From contig CAVPHV010000017.1 in the NCBI GenBank assembly GCA_963704825.1, forward strand, positions 496,001 to 560,000: a stretch of 64,000 nt of DNA, read 5' to 3'. Under the pieces are notes generated by a model, which ran no database searches, was not told the origin of the DNA, and worked only from the letters and a program-made list of their open reading frames with translations. The stretch is from CAVPHV01 sp963704825. GTDB taxonomy: Bacteria > Actinomycetota > Acidimicrobiia > Spongiisociales > UBA5794. Shown here piece after piece: positions 8,010-16,291 of the stretch (positions are counted from its first letter, which is position 1; each line of letters begins with the position of its first letter). Made by a program: the position numbers and the translations under genes.

Positions 8010-8510
8010 CTAGTAGTTGACGGTGCCGGTCAGGGTCGCGGTCCACGGACTGTCGGTCAGGCACATGAACGGGTCGGTGGCGGGATCACAGTCCTCGCGG
8101 AACGTGAGGTCGACCGCGTAGGAGACTGTTGCGGTTCCGGTGGCGTCTGCAAAGCGGCCGGTTCCACCGTCGAAGGTGATCGGCGCGCCATTGTCGATTT
8201 CCGGGTAGTCATAGGTCCCGTAGAGCTCGTCCCCGTTGTCGTCGACGATCGTGATGCGACCGTCGTCAACGACGTCGTCTTCCGGGCAATGCGCCCACGC
8301 TGTGGTAATCGGTCCAAGTTCCGGATCCTCGCCGGCGGCTTCGGTCAGCGTGGTGTCTCCCTGACACTGGGCGGTGATGTCCCAGTGAACGTCGCCGGTG
8401 AACGAGGCATCCAGGGCGTGATCAGTCGCTCCACCGCATGACGAAGCTCCAAGCATCGTCAAGAGGGCGATCACGATCACAACCGGCCCGAGCGACGATC
8501 GTCTTCGCAT
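8010..8510 (-). CDS. Putative secreted lipoprotein
   Basis: The 166-residue protein has a signal peptide (RRR, then VVIVIALLTML) and a weak lipobox, ASSC. The mature part has paired Cys and a TFDGGTGRFADATGTATVSY stretch, a pattern common in small secreted beta-barrels of the allene-oxide-cyclase/DUF3224 kind; that link is an inference. ATG 8510 is chosen over in-frame ATGs upstream because GAGGAGA precedes it at proper distance and the signal peptide begins there. It is divergent from the AfsR-like regulator, with only 125 bp between the starts, so the two may be co-regulated. Function unknown. Confidence 0.65.
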   Translation of the reverse strand: MRRRSSLGPVVIVIALLTMLGASSCGGATDHALDASFTGDVHWDITAQCQGDTTLTEAAGEDPELGPITTAWAHCPEDDVVDDGRITIVDDNGDELYGTYDYPEIDNGAPITFDGGTGRFADATGTATVSYAVDLTFREDCDPATDPFMCLTDSPWTATLTGTVNY

Positions 8511-8558
8511 GATGGTCTCCTCTCTGTTCATGTCTGTTCCGCGCATCATCCGCGAGGC

Positions 8559-8576
8559 CGATCCAGAAACGATCCA
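8559..8576 (+). promoter_or_regulatory. Candidate SARP operator: direct heptamer repeat
   Basis: CGATCCA-GAAA-CGATCCA: two identical heptamers at exact 11-bp periodicity between the divergent lipoprotein and SARP genes. Heptamer direct repeats with a 4-bp spacer are the known SARP-binding arrangement, so autoregulation is plausible. Confidence 0.5.
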
Positions 8577-8586
8577 AACGAGGCAA

Positions 8587-8614
8587 TTGGGCGGCAGATC
8601 CGATTCGGTAGAAT
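8587..8614 (+). promoter_or_regulatory. Promoter of the AfsR-like regulator
   Basis: TTGGGC (8587-8592) and TAGAAT (8609-8614), 16 nt apart. The -10 lies between the arms of a perfect 7-bp inverted repeat, CCGATTC (8600-8606) and GAATCGG (8615-8621), which may be an operator. GGAAGG before the ATG serves as Shine-Dalgarno site. Confidence 0.5.
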
Positions 8615-8635
8615 GAATCGGAAGGCGATCGTCAC

Positions 8636-11524
8636 ATGCGGTTCGAGATCCTTGGCCCGCTGCGGGCCTTAGACGGCGACGCCGAGATCGAACTCGGCGG
8701 ACCCCGGCAGCAACGCGTCCTTGCCCTGCTGCTGGCCGCCGCCCCCCAGTCCGTTAGCGTCGATTGCCTGGTCGACGAAGTGTGGGGTGAAGAGCCGCCC
8801 GCCACTGCATCACACGTCGTCAGGACCTACATCTCCAACCTTCGCAAGGCGCTCGGCGAGCGAGTCGTCTCCGACGGACAGCACTATCGGATCAGTCTGA
8901 ATGGAGATTCCGTCGACGCGGTGGAGTTCAGCGGCGCCCTCGACCAGGCTCGCATGTTGTTCTCCGCAGACCCGGTACGAGTTGCAGGACTGCTCCGCGA
9001 CAGTGCGCTCCTCTGGCGCGGACGGCCGTTCGATCAGCTCTCCGATGATGCCCCGATGCTGGCGCGGAGGGCAACGGCACTGGACGAGGAGCGGATCCAG
9101 TCCACCCAACTCCTGATGGAGGCCGAACTTGCCCTCGGGCATCACGAGCGGGTGCTGCCCGAACTCGAGGCGTTGGCTCGGGAGTATCCGCTGCGCGAAG
9201 GTCTCCATCGGGTTCTGATGGTGGCGTTGTACCGCAGCGACCGGCAGGCAGAAGCTCTGCGGGTGGGATGGCGTCTCCGGAACGCACTCGTCGAGGAGCT
9301 CGGAATCGAACCCTCGATCGAGACTCGAACGCTCGAAGACCGCATCCTCGTTCAGGACGCGACGCTCGATGTGCGCCCGCCGACGAACCTGCCGGCGTTC
9401 GTGTCCTCTTTTCTGGGACGACGTCGTGAAATGGCTGAAGTGAGCAAGCTTCTCGACGTCGACCGCCTCGTCACCCTCGTTGGGGTCGGGGGTGTTGGCA
9501 AGACCCGCCTTGCACGCCAGGTTGCCTATGAGCTGCTGGACCACTACCCCGACGGTGTCTGGTGGGTTGATCTCGCCGCGCTGACCCGTGGTGGGAACGC
9601 CGCAGCGAAGACCGCCGAGGTGCTGGGGCTCGCCGACCAGCCCGGTGTCGATTCCGTCGCCTTGCTCAGCCGCTACCTGGCTCGGCGACGGATCCTCCTC
9701 GTGCTCGACAACTGCGAACACGTTGTCGAGGGTGTCGCGCGGCTTGCCACCGACGTGCTCGAGGCGGCGGACGGCCTCACTGTGCTTGCCACCAGCCGTC
9801 GACCGCTCCACACCGCCGGCGAAGTTCGGTATCTCGTGCCTTCGATGAGTCTCCCGATGGGTGTGTTGGGCGCGTCCGACGCCGAGCGACTGTTCGTCGA
9901 GAGGGCCACCCGGGTCGATCGCCAGTTCACCGCGACCAATGAGGTCGCGGGCGATGTCGCCGAGATCTGCCGGGTCCTGGAGGGTTTGCCCCTCGCGATC
10001 GAAATGGCGGCGGCGCACGTCAACGCTTTGAGTCCCGCGGGGATTGCGCGTCGGTCTGCCGCCCAGCTCGATCTTTCGAACCGAGACACGAGTGCTCCAG
10101 AGCGCCACCGGAGTCTTGCTGCGACAGTCGCGTGGAGCTACGACCTGCTCACACCCGGGCAACAGGTTCTCTTCGACCGCCTCTCGGTCTTCGTAGGATC
10201 GTTCGACCTTCCGGCCGCGACCGCGGTTGCAGGATGGGATCCACTCGAGGCCGCTGACATGACCGTCGATCTCGAGGCTCTCGTCGATGCATCGATGGTG
10301 ACGGTCGAACCAACGCGAGGCGGCCAAACCCGATACCGTTTGCTCGAGACCCTTCGGGCGTACGGTCGGGAACGTTTGGTGCCGCGCGGCGAGAGTGAGG
10401 CGATGGCGCTGCGCCACAGCCGCTACTTCCTGGAGATGGCAGAGACGTCAGCCGAGGCCTGGCTGACGCCTGACCATCCCGCAGCCGCGGCGACGATGGC
10501 GGCCGCCCACGACGACCTCCTCTCTGGACTCGAATGGTCGCTGGACCATGAGCCGCGACCGGCGACACTCGCGGCGGCCCCGGGGTTGTGCGCCTACTGG
10601 TTCTGGCGCGGTGATCCGGTGAACGCGTATCGATACGGAGTCCGCATGCTCGATGGTGGGGAAGGCGCACCACGGTCGCTGCAGGCAGCGGCACACCTCA
10701 GTGTCGCGTTCGGTGCGCAGCTGGTAGGCGATCTTGCGGCCGCTGCCGCATCTTCCACGACTGCCATCGAGCTGCTCGAACAGACCGGAGCCTGGAAGCT
10801 GCTGCTGTGGGCCTACAACACTCAGGGACAGGGTGGCGTGTTCTTCGGCATGCCGGACCTGACCGAAGGAATGGGCCGCCAAATCCTCGACTTGTGCGAT
10901 GTCCACGACGCACGGTTACCGCGTGGGTACGGTCTGGCGCTCCTCGGCGAGGCCCAGTTCTTCGGCGACGGGGACTTCGAGGCCGCTCGAGCCTGGATTG
11001 GTGAGGCTGTTCCGCTGCTTCGTGAACTGGGAGACGAGGCCGCGCTCAACATGTTTGCTCTGGGGATTCTGGCCTCCGTGGCGGCGCTGCAACTCGATTT
11101 TGAGACCGCCGAGCTGGCGGCGGTGGAGGCAAGCACGCTCGGCGGTCCCGGATGGTCGGCGACCGCTCTCATCGTCCTCGGCGCCTTCGTTCTGTTTCCC
11201 CGCGGCGATGCGGAACGCGCAGAGTCGATTCTGAAGGAAGGCATCGTCCGGGTTCATGAGCGCTCAATGGAGCCATGGGTGAGAACCGGGCTGCTCGGAC
11301 TGGGACGCATCGCCGCCACTCGGCAGCAGTGGGAGGCGGCGGCCAGGTTGTTCGGCGGCTGTCGGCCCCATTTGCCGCCATGGTCGCAGCATCGCAGATG
11401 GTGGAACCTCGAGCGGGCGGTCGGCGACGCACTCGGGGACGACCGATATGAGGAGATTGCGACTCGAGCCGAAAACGAATCGCTCGATGACCTCGTCGCG
11501 TGGGCACTGGCTCCCGTTCAATAG
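8636..11524 (+). CDS. AfsR/SARP-type transcriptional regulator with NB-ARC and TPR-like regions
   Basis: Large STAND-type activator of 962 residues. The N-terminus is an OmpR-like winged helix (about 1-90; MRFEILGPLRAL ... RTYISNLRKALG), followed by the bacterial transcriptional activation domain (about 95-245). An NB-ARC ATPase follows, with P-loop GVGGVGKT near residue 283 and Walker B LLVLDNCEH near 352. The remainder, to the end, is an alpha-helical TPR-like region. There is no C-terminal LuxR HTH. By family knowledge, ATP binding and an effector or kinase control DNA binding at heptamer direct repeats. It is divergent from a small lipoprotein gene with a matching heptamer pair between them. 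No biosynthetic cluster is adjacent, so it may act in trans. Confidence 0.9.
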   Translation: MRFEILGPLRALDGDAEIELGGPRQQRVLALLLAAAPQSVSVDCLVDEVWGEEPPATASHVVRTYISNLRKALGERVVSDGQHYRISLNGDSVDAVEFSGALDQARMLFSADPVRVAGLLRDSALLWRGRPFDQLSDDAPMLARRATALDEERIQSTQLLMEAELALGHHERVLPELEALAREYPLREGLHRVLMVALYRSDRQAEALRVGWRLRNALVEELGIEPSIETRTLEDRILVQDATLDVRPPTNLPAFVSSFLGRRREMAEVSKLLDVDRLVTLVGVGGVGKTRLARQVAYELLDHYPDGVWWVDLAALTRGGNAAAKTAEVLGLADQPGVDSVALLSRYLARRRILLVLDNCEHVVEGVARLATDVLEAADGLTVLATSRRPLHTAGEVRYLVPSMSLPMGVLGASDAERLFVERATRVDRQFTATNEVAGDVAEICRVLEGLPLAIEMAAAHVNALSPAGIARRSAAQLDLSNRDTSAPERHRSLAATVAWSYDLLTPGQQVLFDRLSVFVGSFDLPAATAVAGWDPLEAADMTVDLEALVDASMVTVEPTRGGQTRYRLLETLRAYGRERLVPRGESEAMALRHSRYFLEMAETSAEAWLTPDHPAAAATMAAAHDDLLSGLEWSLDHEPRPATLAAAPGLCAYWFWRGDPVNAYRYGVRMLDGGEGAPRSLQAAAHLSVAFGAQLVGDLAAAAASSTTAIELLEQTGAWKLLLWAYNTQGQGGVFFGMPDLTEGMGRQILDLCDVHDARLPRGYGLALLGEAQFFGDGDFEAARAWIGEAVPLLRELGDEAALNMFALGILASVAALQLDFETAELAAVEASTLGGPGWSATALIVLGAFVLFPRGDAERAESILKEGIVRVHERSMEPWVRTGLLGLGRIAATRQQWEAAARLFGGCRPHLPPWSQHRRWWNLERAVGDALGDDRYEEIATRAENESLDDLVAWALAPVQ

Positions 11525-11614
11525 CCGGGCTCACTGAACAATGGCGATTGGCTCCTCCCGGGATCCTCACACCGCGCGGCCCCGAGGCTCATGTCCCTTC
11601 CGCTCGTGCGATCC

Positions 11615-12214
11615 CTACACCCAGGCCTGGTCGCGATAGCGGTCTCGTTCAACCTGCCATTCGTCGACGAGCAAGCCCCAGATGGTGTGGTCGAGCCACT
11701 CGTCGCCGACCCTGACTTCATGGCGCAGGATGCCCTCGAGCGAGAAGCCGAGTTTGGCGGCGACTCGCTCGGAGCTGAAGTTGCCGACCGCGATACGGAG
11801 GGTGACGCGGTGCATGGCGAGGTCTTCGAAGGCGATCTGGAGCACTCGCACGACCGCTTCGGTGCAGATCCCTTGGCCGGTCTCATCGCTGCGGATCCAG
11901 TAGCCGATCTCGCCGATCCGGTTTGGCCTCGAAGTGAACCATACCGAGACGTTGCCGAGATGGCGGTCGGGATCGTTGATGCGGCGGATCGCAAAATCGA
12001 AGGCGCGGCCCTCATTCCACGACGCCATCGAGTCCCGTACGAAATGGGAGGCAACGCCGCGTGAGTAGCGGTCGTTGGCCCACGGCAGCCATTTCTTGAG
12101 GTCGGAGAGTGAGACCGTCACCGCGTCGTGAATGGCGGTCACGTCGCGGCGGCGAAAGGGGCGCAGCACAAACCGGGGGGTGTGCCGGGCGCGGGGGTTG
12201 AGCGACGTCGCCAT
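11615..12214 (-). CDS. GNAT N-acetyltransferase, RimJ/RimL type
   Basis: The 199-residue protein matches ribosomal-protein-alanine N-acetyltransferase-like GNATs: FVLRPFRRRDVTAI at the start, GNVSVWF, GEIGYWIRSDETGQGICTEA (acetyl-CoA-binding A-motif region) and ERVAAKLGFSLEGILRHE near the end. It would acetylate a protein N-terminus or a small amine using acetyl-CoA. A TTG at 12223 is also in frame, but ATG 12214 is preferred. TAGGCT lies 8 nt upstream on the minus strand. It is divergent from the Nudix gene with only 32 bp between start codons. Acceptor unknown. Confidence 0.85.
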   Translation of the reverse strand: MATSLNPRARHTPRFVLRPFRRRDVTAIHDAVTVSLSDLKKWLPWANDRYSRGVASHFVRDSMASWNEGRAFDFAIRRINDPDRHLGNVSVWFTSRPNRIGEIGYWIRSDETGQGICTEAVVRVLQIAFEDLAMHRVTLRIAVGNFSSERVAAKLGFSLEGILRHEVRVGDEWLDHTIWGLLVDEWQVERDRYRDQAWV

Positions 12215-12222
12215 GGTGGGCA

Positions 12223-12228
12223 AGCCTA
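12223..12228 (-). promoter_or_regulatory. -10 box of GNAT gene (leaderless)
   Basis: TAGGCT on the minus strand, 8 nt before ATG 12214. Only 6 bp separate it from the divergent Nudix -10. Confidence 0.45.
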
Positions 12229-12234
12229 TCGGCT

Positions 12235-12240
12235 TATCCT
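12235..12240 (+). promoter_or_regulatory. -10 box of Nudix gene (leaderless)
   Basis: TATCCT, 6 nt before ATG 12247. No Shine-Dalgarno site is present. Confidence 0.5.
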
Positions 12241-12246
12241 CATCAC

Positions 12247-12783
12247 ATGCACAATGTCTGGCGCAAGCTCGAGGCGCTGCCCGATGTGGAGTATCCGGCG
12301 ACGGCGCGGGCGGCCGTGCTCGTGCCGCTCTACGAGGACGACGCCGGAGCGGTGCGGGTCGTGCTGACCAAGCGTCCGGACGACATGCGGACCCACCCCG
12401 GCGACGTCGTGTTCCCCGGCGGCATGATGGAGGCCGGCGAGGACCCGGTCGCTACGGCCACGCGGGAGGCTTGGGAAGAGGTTGCCATCCCGGAGGACGC
12501 CATCATCGAGATCCTCGGTGGGTTGTCGCCGATCACCACCCGCAACCGCTCGAACCTCATCATCCCGGTTGTGGCCAGAATCGAGCGGCCCGCCGAGCTC
12601 ATTCCCGACCCTTCCGAGGTCGACCTGATCATCGAGCCAACGGTCGACGAGATGATGGACGAAAGCCGCTGGCGGACGAGCGATTGGATGGGTCATACGC
12701 TGTGGTTCTTCGAGTTCCCCGAAGCCGTGCTGTGGGGAGCCACCGGGTTCATGATGCGAGAGTTCCTGGAGTATCTCCGTTAG
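12247..12783 (+). CDS. Nudix hydrolase, CoA pyrophosphatase (NudL) type
   Basis: The 178-residue protein has a Nudix box (GGMMEAGEDPVATATREAWE, then EVAI). The usual Gly after EEx is Ala here, but the metal-binding REAWEE is intact. The preceding LTKRPDDMRTHPGDVVFPGG is the CoA-pyrophosphatase signature region, so hydrolysis of CoA or acyl-CoA to 4'-phosphopantetheine derivatives and 3',5'-ADP is the likely reaction. ATG 12247 follows TATCCT by 6 nt. The gene converges with the decarboxylase gene and overlaps it by 4 nt. Confidence 0.87.
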   Translation: MHNVWRKLEALPDVEYPATARAAVLVPLYEDDAGAVRVVLTKRPDDMRTHPGDVVFPGGMMEAGEDPVATATREAWEEVAIPEDAIIEILGGLSPITTRNRSNLIIPVVARIERPAELIPDPSEVDLIIEPTVDEMMDESRWRTSDWMGHTLWFFEFPEAVLWGATGFMMREFLEYLR

Positions 12784-14186
12784 GAAACTGTTGAAGCGTC
12801 GTCGATGAGTTCCCAGAGGTGGTCGACGTGGCGCTGTTCCGTGGTCGTTTGACCGATGGAAACCCGGATGAACGAGTCGTCGCCGAGCTTGGATGTGGTC
12901 AGGTACACCTCGCCGCTTGCGTTGAGTGCCGCGGCCAGGGCATCGGTTGGTTCGTTGCCGCCGACATGCCGGAAGCAGACGAGGGCGAACGGAACCGGAG
13001 CGACCAGCTCGAAGCGAGGGTCGGCGTCGATCCTTGCGGCGAGTTCCTGGGCGAGGCGCACGTGCTCTCTGATGTGGTGGCGGATCCCGGCCGCTCCGTA
13101 GCTGCGCAGGACAAACCACAGCTTGAGGGCCCGGAACCGGCGCCCCAACGGGACATGCCAATCGCGGTAGTCGATGACTTCCCCGGTGTCGGAGGCCTGG
13201 TTTCGCAGGTAGGGCGGCAGGATGCTGAGGGTTTCGAGCAGTGGGGTCCGATCGGCAACGTAGAACGCCGACAGATCGAAGTTGGTGAACATCCACTTGT
13301 GCGGATTGAAGGTGTAGCTGTCGACCAACTCGAGGCCGTCCTGGTGATGGCGGAACTCGGGGCAGATCATGGCGTTCCCGGCGTACGCCGCATCGACGTG
13401 GTGCCACATCCCGTGTCTGATGGCGATCTCGGAGATGGCCCGAAGCGGGTCGACCGCGGTTGTCCCCGTGGTGCCGACGTTGGTTCCAACGACGATCGGT
13501 GTGAGGCCCGCGGCCAGATCGGATTTGATCTGCGCCTCGAGCGCGTCCGGGCGCATCGCAAACTTCTCGTCGACATCGACGAGCCGGATGTGCCCAAAGC
13601 CGGCCACCCGGGCTCCCTTTTCCATTGAGGAGTGGGCTTGAGCCGAGGTGTAGACCACCATCTTCTCGACTGGTGCTCGGTCCGCGGCCAGGTGGCGGGC
13701 AACGACCATTGCCGTAAGGGTTGAGTCTGAGGCGCTCATCTGGATGACGCCGCCACCCGGTCCCACCGAGGTCTTCCACGTCCGCGGCAGGTCGAGCAGA
13801 TCGACCAGCCAGTCCATCACGACGTTCTCGATCTCGGTCGCGGCGGGGCTGGTAGCCCACATCATCCCTTGCTGGGCGAGGCCGGAGGACACCAGATCGC
13901 CGAGGATGGATGGGGGAGAGTTGTTGGCGGGGAAGAATGCGAACCATCCGGGTGATTGCCAGTGGGTCACTCCCGGCATGACGACGCGGTCGAGATCGGC
14001 CATGATCGCTTCGAACGGTTCGGGTTCCTCGGGCGCCGTCTCGGGCAGTAGGGCTCGAATCTCACCCGGTGCGACGCGGGGGGTCACCGGGTACTGCTCG
14101 ACGTTCTCGAGGTAGTCGGCAACCCAGTCGATGATGGCGTAGCCGTGTTGGCGGAACTCTTCGGGGGTCATGTGGTAGCTGGGCAT
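12780..14186 (-). CDS. PLP-dependent aromatic-L-amino-acid decarboxylase family protein
   Basis: Group II pyridoxal-phosphate decarboxylase of 468 residues. It has the N-terminal family block (TPEEFRQHGYAIIDWVADYL), the substrate-loop HWQSPGWFAFFPA, the cofactor-binding HVDAAYAGNA and the PLP-lysine motif NPHKW near residue 297. It would convert an aromatic amino acid (Trp, Tyr or DOPA) to the amine and CO2 in the cytoplasm. The residues that separate Tyr, Trp and DOPA specificity cannot be judged by eye. AATACT lies 8 nt before ATG 14186. No transporter or amine oxidase is adjacent. Confidence 0.92.
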   Translation of the reverse strand: MPSYHMTPEEFRQHGYAIIDWVADYLENVEQYPVTPRVAPGEIRALLPETAPEEPEPFEAIMADLDRVVMPGVTHWQSPGWFAFFPANNSPPSILGDLVSSGLAQQGMMWATSPAATEIENVVMDWLVDLLDLPRTWKTSVGPGGGVIQMSASDSTLTAMVVARHLAADRAPVEKMVVYTSAQAHSSMEKGARVAGFGHIRLVDVDEKFAMRPDALEAQIKSDLAAGLTPIVVGTNVGTTGTTAVDPLRAISEIAIRHGMWHHVDAAYAGNAMICPEFRHHQDGLELVDSYTFNPHKWMFTNFDLSAFYVADRTPLLETLSILPPYLRNQASDTGEVIDYRDWHVPLGRRFRALKLWFVLRSYGAAGIRHHIREHVRLAQELAARIDADPRFELVAPVPFALVCFRHVGGNEPTDALAAALNASGEVYLTTSKLGDDSFIRVSIGQTTTEQRHVDHLWELIDDASTVS

Positions 14187-14194
14187 GGCCCAGC

Positions 14195-14200
14195 AGTATT
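14195..14200 (-). promoter_or_regulatory. -10 box of decarboxylase gene (leaderless)
   Basis: AATACT on the minus strand, 8 nt before ATG 14186; no Shine-Dalgarno site. Confidence 0.4.
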
Positions 14201-14234
14201 CAGTATCCGGTAGGCAGTGGCAAGACCGGGCGAC

Positions 14235-16166
14235 TCAGGCCCCAAGCCAGCGGTCGAGCCAGCCGAGGAACTCCCCGTACCAGTGCAGGCTGTTGAGGCG
14301 ACGCTCGATCCAGTGGCCTTCGTCCGGGTAGTACACCAGTCGGGCTGGGACCCCCTTGTGTTTGAGGATGCCGTAGAGCGCCAGGCCCTGGGTGACGACC
14401 ACCCGGTAGTCCCGTTCGCCGTGGACGACGAGGGTCGGCGTCGTCATGCCTGCGGTCTGAGCCAGCGGGCTCCAGCGCAGCACGGCGTCCATGTCGTCCC
14501 ACGGGACCCCGCCGATGGCCTTCTCGCGACCTGCGGTGATGTCGGATGCCCACTGTCCGACCAGGTCGTTGACGCCGGCGTGGCAGACGGCGCAGGCAAA
14601 ACGGTCGGTAGCACCGGTGAGCCAGCTCACCAGGTAGCCGCCGTATGAGCCGCCGGCGATCGCCATCCGCTCCGGGTCGACGTAGCCCCGGGCGACCAGG
14701 TAGTCGGTGGCGGCCAGGATGTCCTTGGTCGGCTTGTCTCCCCAGCCGCCGCGAATCGACCGGGTGAACTCCTCGCCCCAGCCGATGGAACCGTGGAAGT
14801 TCACCGAAGCCACGACGTAGCCGGGAGCGGCGAACACCTGGCTGTTCCAGCGCCAATGCCACTCGTCCCCGCTGGTGCCGTGGGGGCCGCCGTGGACGTT
14901 GTGCACCAGCGGCCACCGGCGTGACGGGTCGAACCCGGGTGGGTAGACGACGAACATCTGGACGAGGTCGCCGTCGGCGCCCTCGAACTCGACGTCTTCG
15001 ACCCGGCCGAGGTCGAGTTCTGCGAGTAGTTCATCGTTGAAGCTGCCGACGGCACCGGCCGACGATTCGGCCACCTCGGGAGGTCTGGTCAAGCTCTCGA
15101 TGCGGAACCACAGCTTCCCGCCGGCGGGGCGAGGGCCGTGCGCCGAGTGGTTGGCGTCGAGCGGTTGCGGCAGGCCTCCATCGAGGTCGAGGGTGAACAA
15201 GCGCGCCCGGGGCCCGTCGTGCGCCCCGAGCACGATGGTGGCGTCGTCGACGAATTCCCATCCATGGGCGGCACGATCCCAGCCGTCGGCAACGGTTGTC
15301 GCCGCTCCCGCGGTGAGGTCGTAGATGACGAGTTGGTCATGGTCGGCATAGAAGTCCCATTCACGCTGGCGGCCGAACAGGAGCCGAGAGCCGTCGGGGC
15401 TGTAGCGGGGTCGTCGCTCGTGGGCGGTGGGTTCGTCGGTGAGGCGCTCGATGGTTCCCTCGGCAACGCCAAGCCGGTACAGCGCGAACTGATACCGATC
15501 GGACTCGAGATCGACGAGCGCCGAGAACAAGAGCTCGCCGCCGTCGGGCGAAATGTCGTAGGTGCCCTCAGGGCCGTCGAGGCCGAAGACGGTGTCGAGG
15601 TGCGGCGTGAGGTGGCGAACCTCACCCGACGCCGGGTCGAGGTGGAACAGGTGATCGCCGGAGCCCGACGCCAACCACTTGTTCCAGAAGCGGTAGACGC
15701 GGTCCTCGGTGACGATGGGCTCAGGGGAGGCTTCACCGCGGCGGTCGCGCTCCACGGTGGTTGCCTCGACCGAGCCGTATCCCCGCAGCAACGGGGCCGC
15801 GACGATGAGGCCGGAGCCGTCGGGGAGCCAGCGACTCGCCGCAACTCCAAGGGGGAGGTCGGTGACCGGCTCGGGTTCACCGCCGTCGAGCCGCATCAGA
15901 TGGAGCTGCGCATGGTCGGTTCCGGCCGGCTTGCGGAGGAAAGCGACCCGGGTTCCATCGGGAGCGACCGCCGGGCTGGTGGCCGACGCGCCGGTGGTGA
16001 GAGGTGTAGCCGTGCGATCGAGCGCGACCAGCCAGAGGCGGGTCGTGGCCTCGCCATCATCGCTGGTGGTGACGGGAACAACGGCGGCCGTCCCGTTGGG
16101 CAACGGCTCCGGTTGGCCGACTCTGGCCAGATTCCACAGGTCTTCGGGGGCGATGGGGCGTGACAT
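14235..16166 (-). CDS. S9 family prolyl oligopeptidase-like serine peptidase
   Basis: The 643-residue enzyme has an N-terminal beta-propeller (about residues 1-380; several SPDG-type strands such as YSPDGSRLLF) and a C-terminal alpha/beta-hydrolase domain. The catalytic triad is visible: Ser in GGSYGG near 506, Asp in HGERDYRV near 585 and His in DEGHWIE near 614. It has the acylaminoacyl-peptidase/dipeptidyl-peptidase arrangement and would cleave short peptides. No signal peptide is seen, so it is probably cytoplasmic. ATG 16166 follows TACCGT by 6 nt. It is divergent from the CDF exporter. Confidence 0.93.
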   Translation of the reverse strand: MSRPIAPEDLWNLARVGQPEPLPNGTAAVVPVTTSDDGEATTRLWLVALDRTATPLTTGASATSPAVAPDGTRVAFLRKPAGTDHAQLHLMRLDGGEPEPVTDLPLGVAASRWLPDGSGLIVAAPLLRGYGSVEATTVERDRRGEASPEPIVTEDRVYRFWNKWLASGSGDHLFHLDPASGEVRHLTPHLDTVFGLDGPEGTYDISPDGGELLFSALVDLESDRYQFALYRLGVAEGTIERLTDEPTAHERRPRYSPDGSRLLFGRQREWDFYADHDQLVIYDLTAGAATTVADGWDRAAHGWEFVDDATIVLGAHDGPRARLFTLDLDGGLPQPLDANHSAHGPRPAGGKLWFRIESLTRPPEVAESSAGAVGSFNDELLAELDLGRVEDVEFEGADGDLVQMFVVYPPGFDPSRRWPLVHNVHGGPHGTSGDEWHWRWNSQVFAAPGYVVASVNFHGSIGWGEEFTRSIRGGWGDKPTKDILAATDYLVARGYVDPERMAIAGGSYGGYLVSWLTGATDRFACAVCHAGVNDLVGQWASDITAGREKAIGGVPWDDMDAVLRWSPLAQTAGMTTPTLVVHGERDYRVVVTQGLALYGILKHKGVPARLVYYPDEGHWIERRLNSLHWYGEFLGWLDRWLGA

Positions 16167-16172
16167 GACACC

Positions 16173-16178
16173 ACGGTA
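16173..16178 (-). promoter_or_regulatory. -10 box of S9 peptidase (leaderless)
   Basis: TACCGT on the minus strand, 6 nt before ATG 16166. Confidence 0.5.
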
Positions 16179-16254
16179 CCGCGCTCGATGGGCCGGTTGT
16201 CTCGCCGGCGCAGGCGCCGTTGACAGCAGGCTGGCTTTCCGGCCCCATTCTCAG

Positions 16255-16260
16255 TATCGT
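16255..16260 (+). promoter_or_regulatory. -10 box upstream of CDF exporter
   Basis: TATCGT, 7 nt before the ATG of a 7-codon mini-ORF (16268-16291) whose stop overlaps the exporter start. Confidence 0.4.
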
Positions 16261-16267
16261 GGCGATA

Positions 16268-16291
16268 ATGAGAAACTACGGCATCGAATGA
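16268..16291 (+). CDS. Possible 7-codon leader ORF (MRNYGIE)
   Basis: ATG 16268 to TGA 16291; the stop overlaps the ATG of the CDF exporter by 4 nt (ATGA). TATCGT sits 7 nt upstream, the usual leaderless spacing in this window. Ribosomes starting on the leaderless mini-ORF could re-initiate at the exporter, which has no Shine-Dalgarno site of its own. It could equally be chance. Confidence 0.3.
   Translation: MRNYGIE

Noticed and set aside
12226..13947. 573-codon minus-strand frame
   Set aside because: Overlaps the decarboxylase and Nudix genes in another frame; Arg/Pro-rich shadow.
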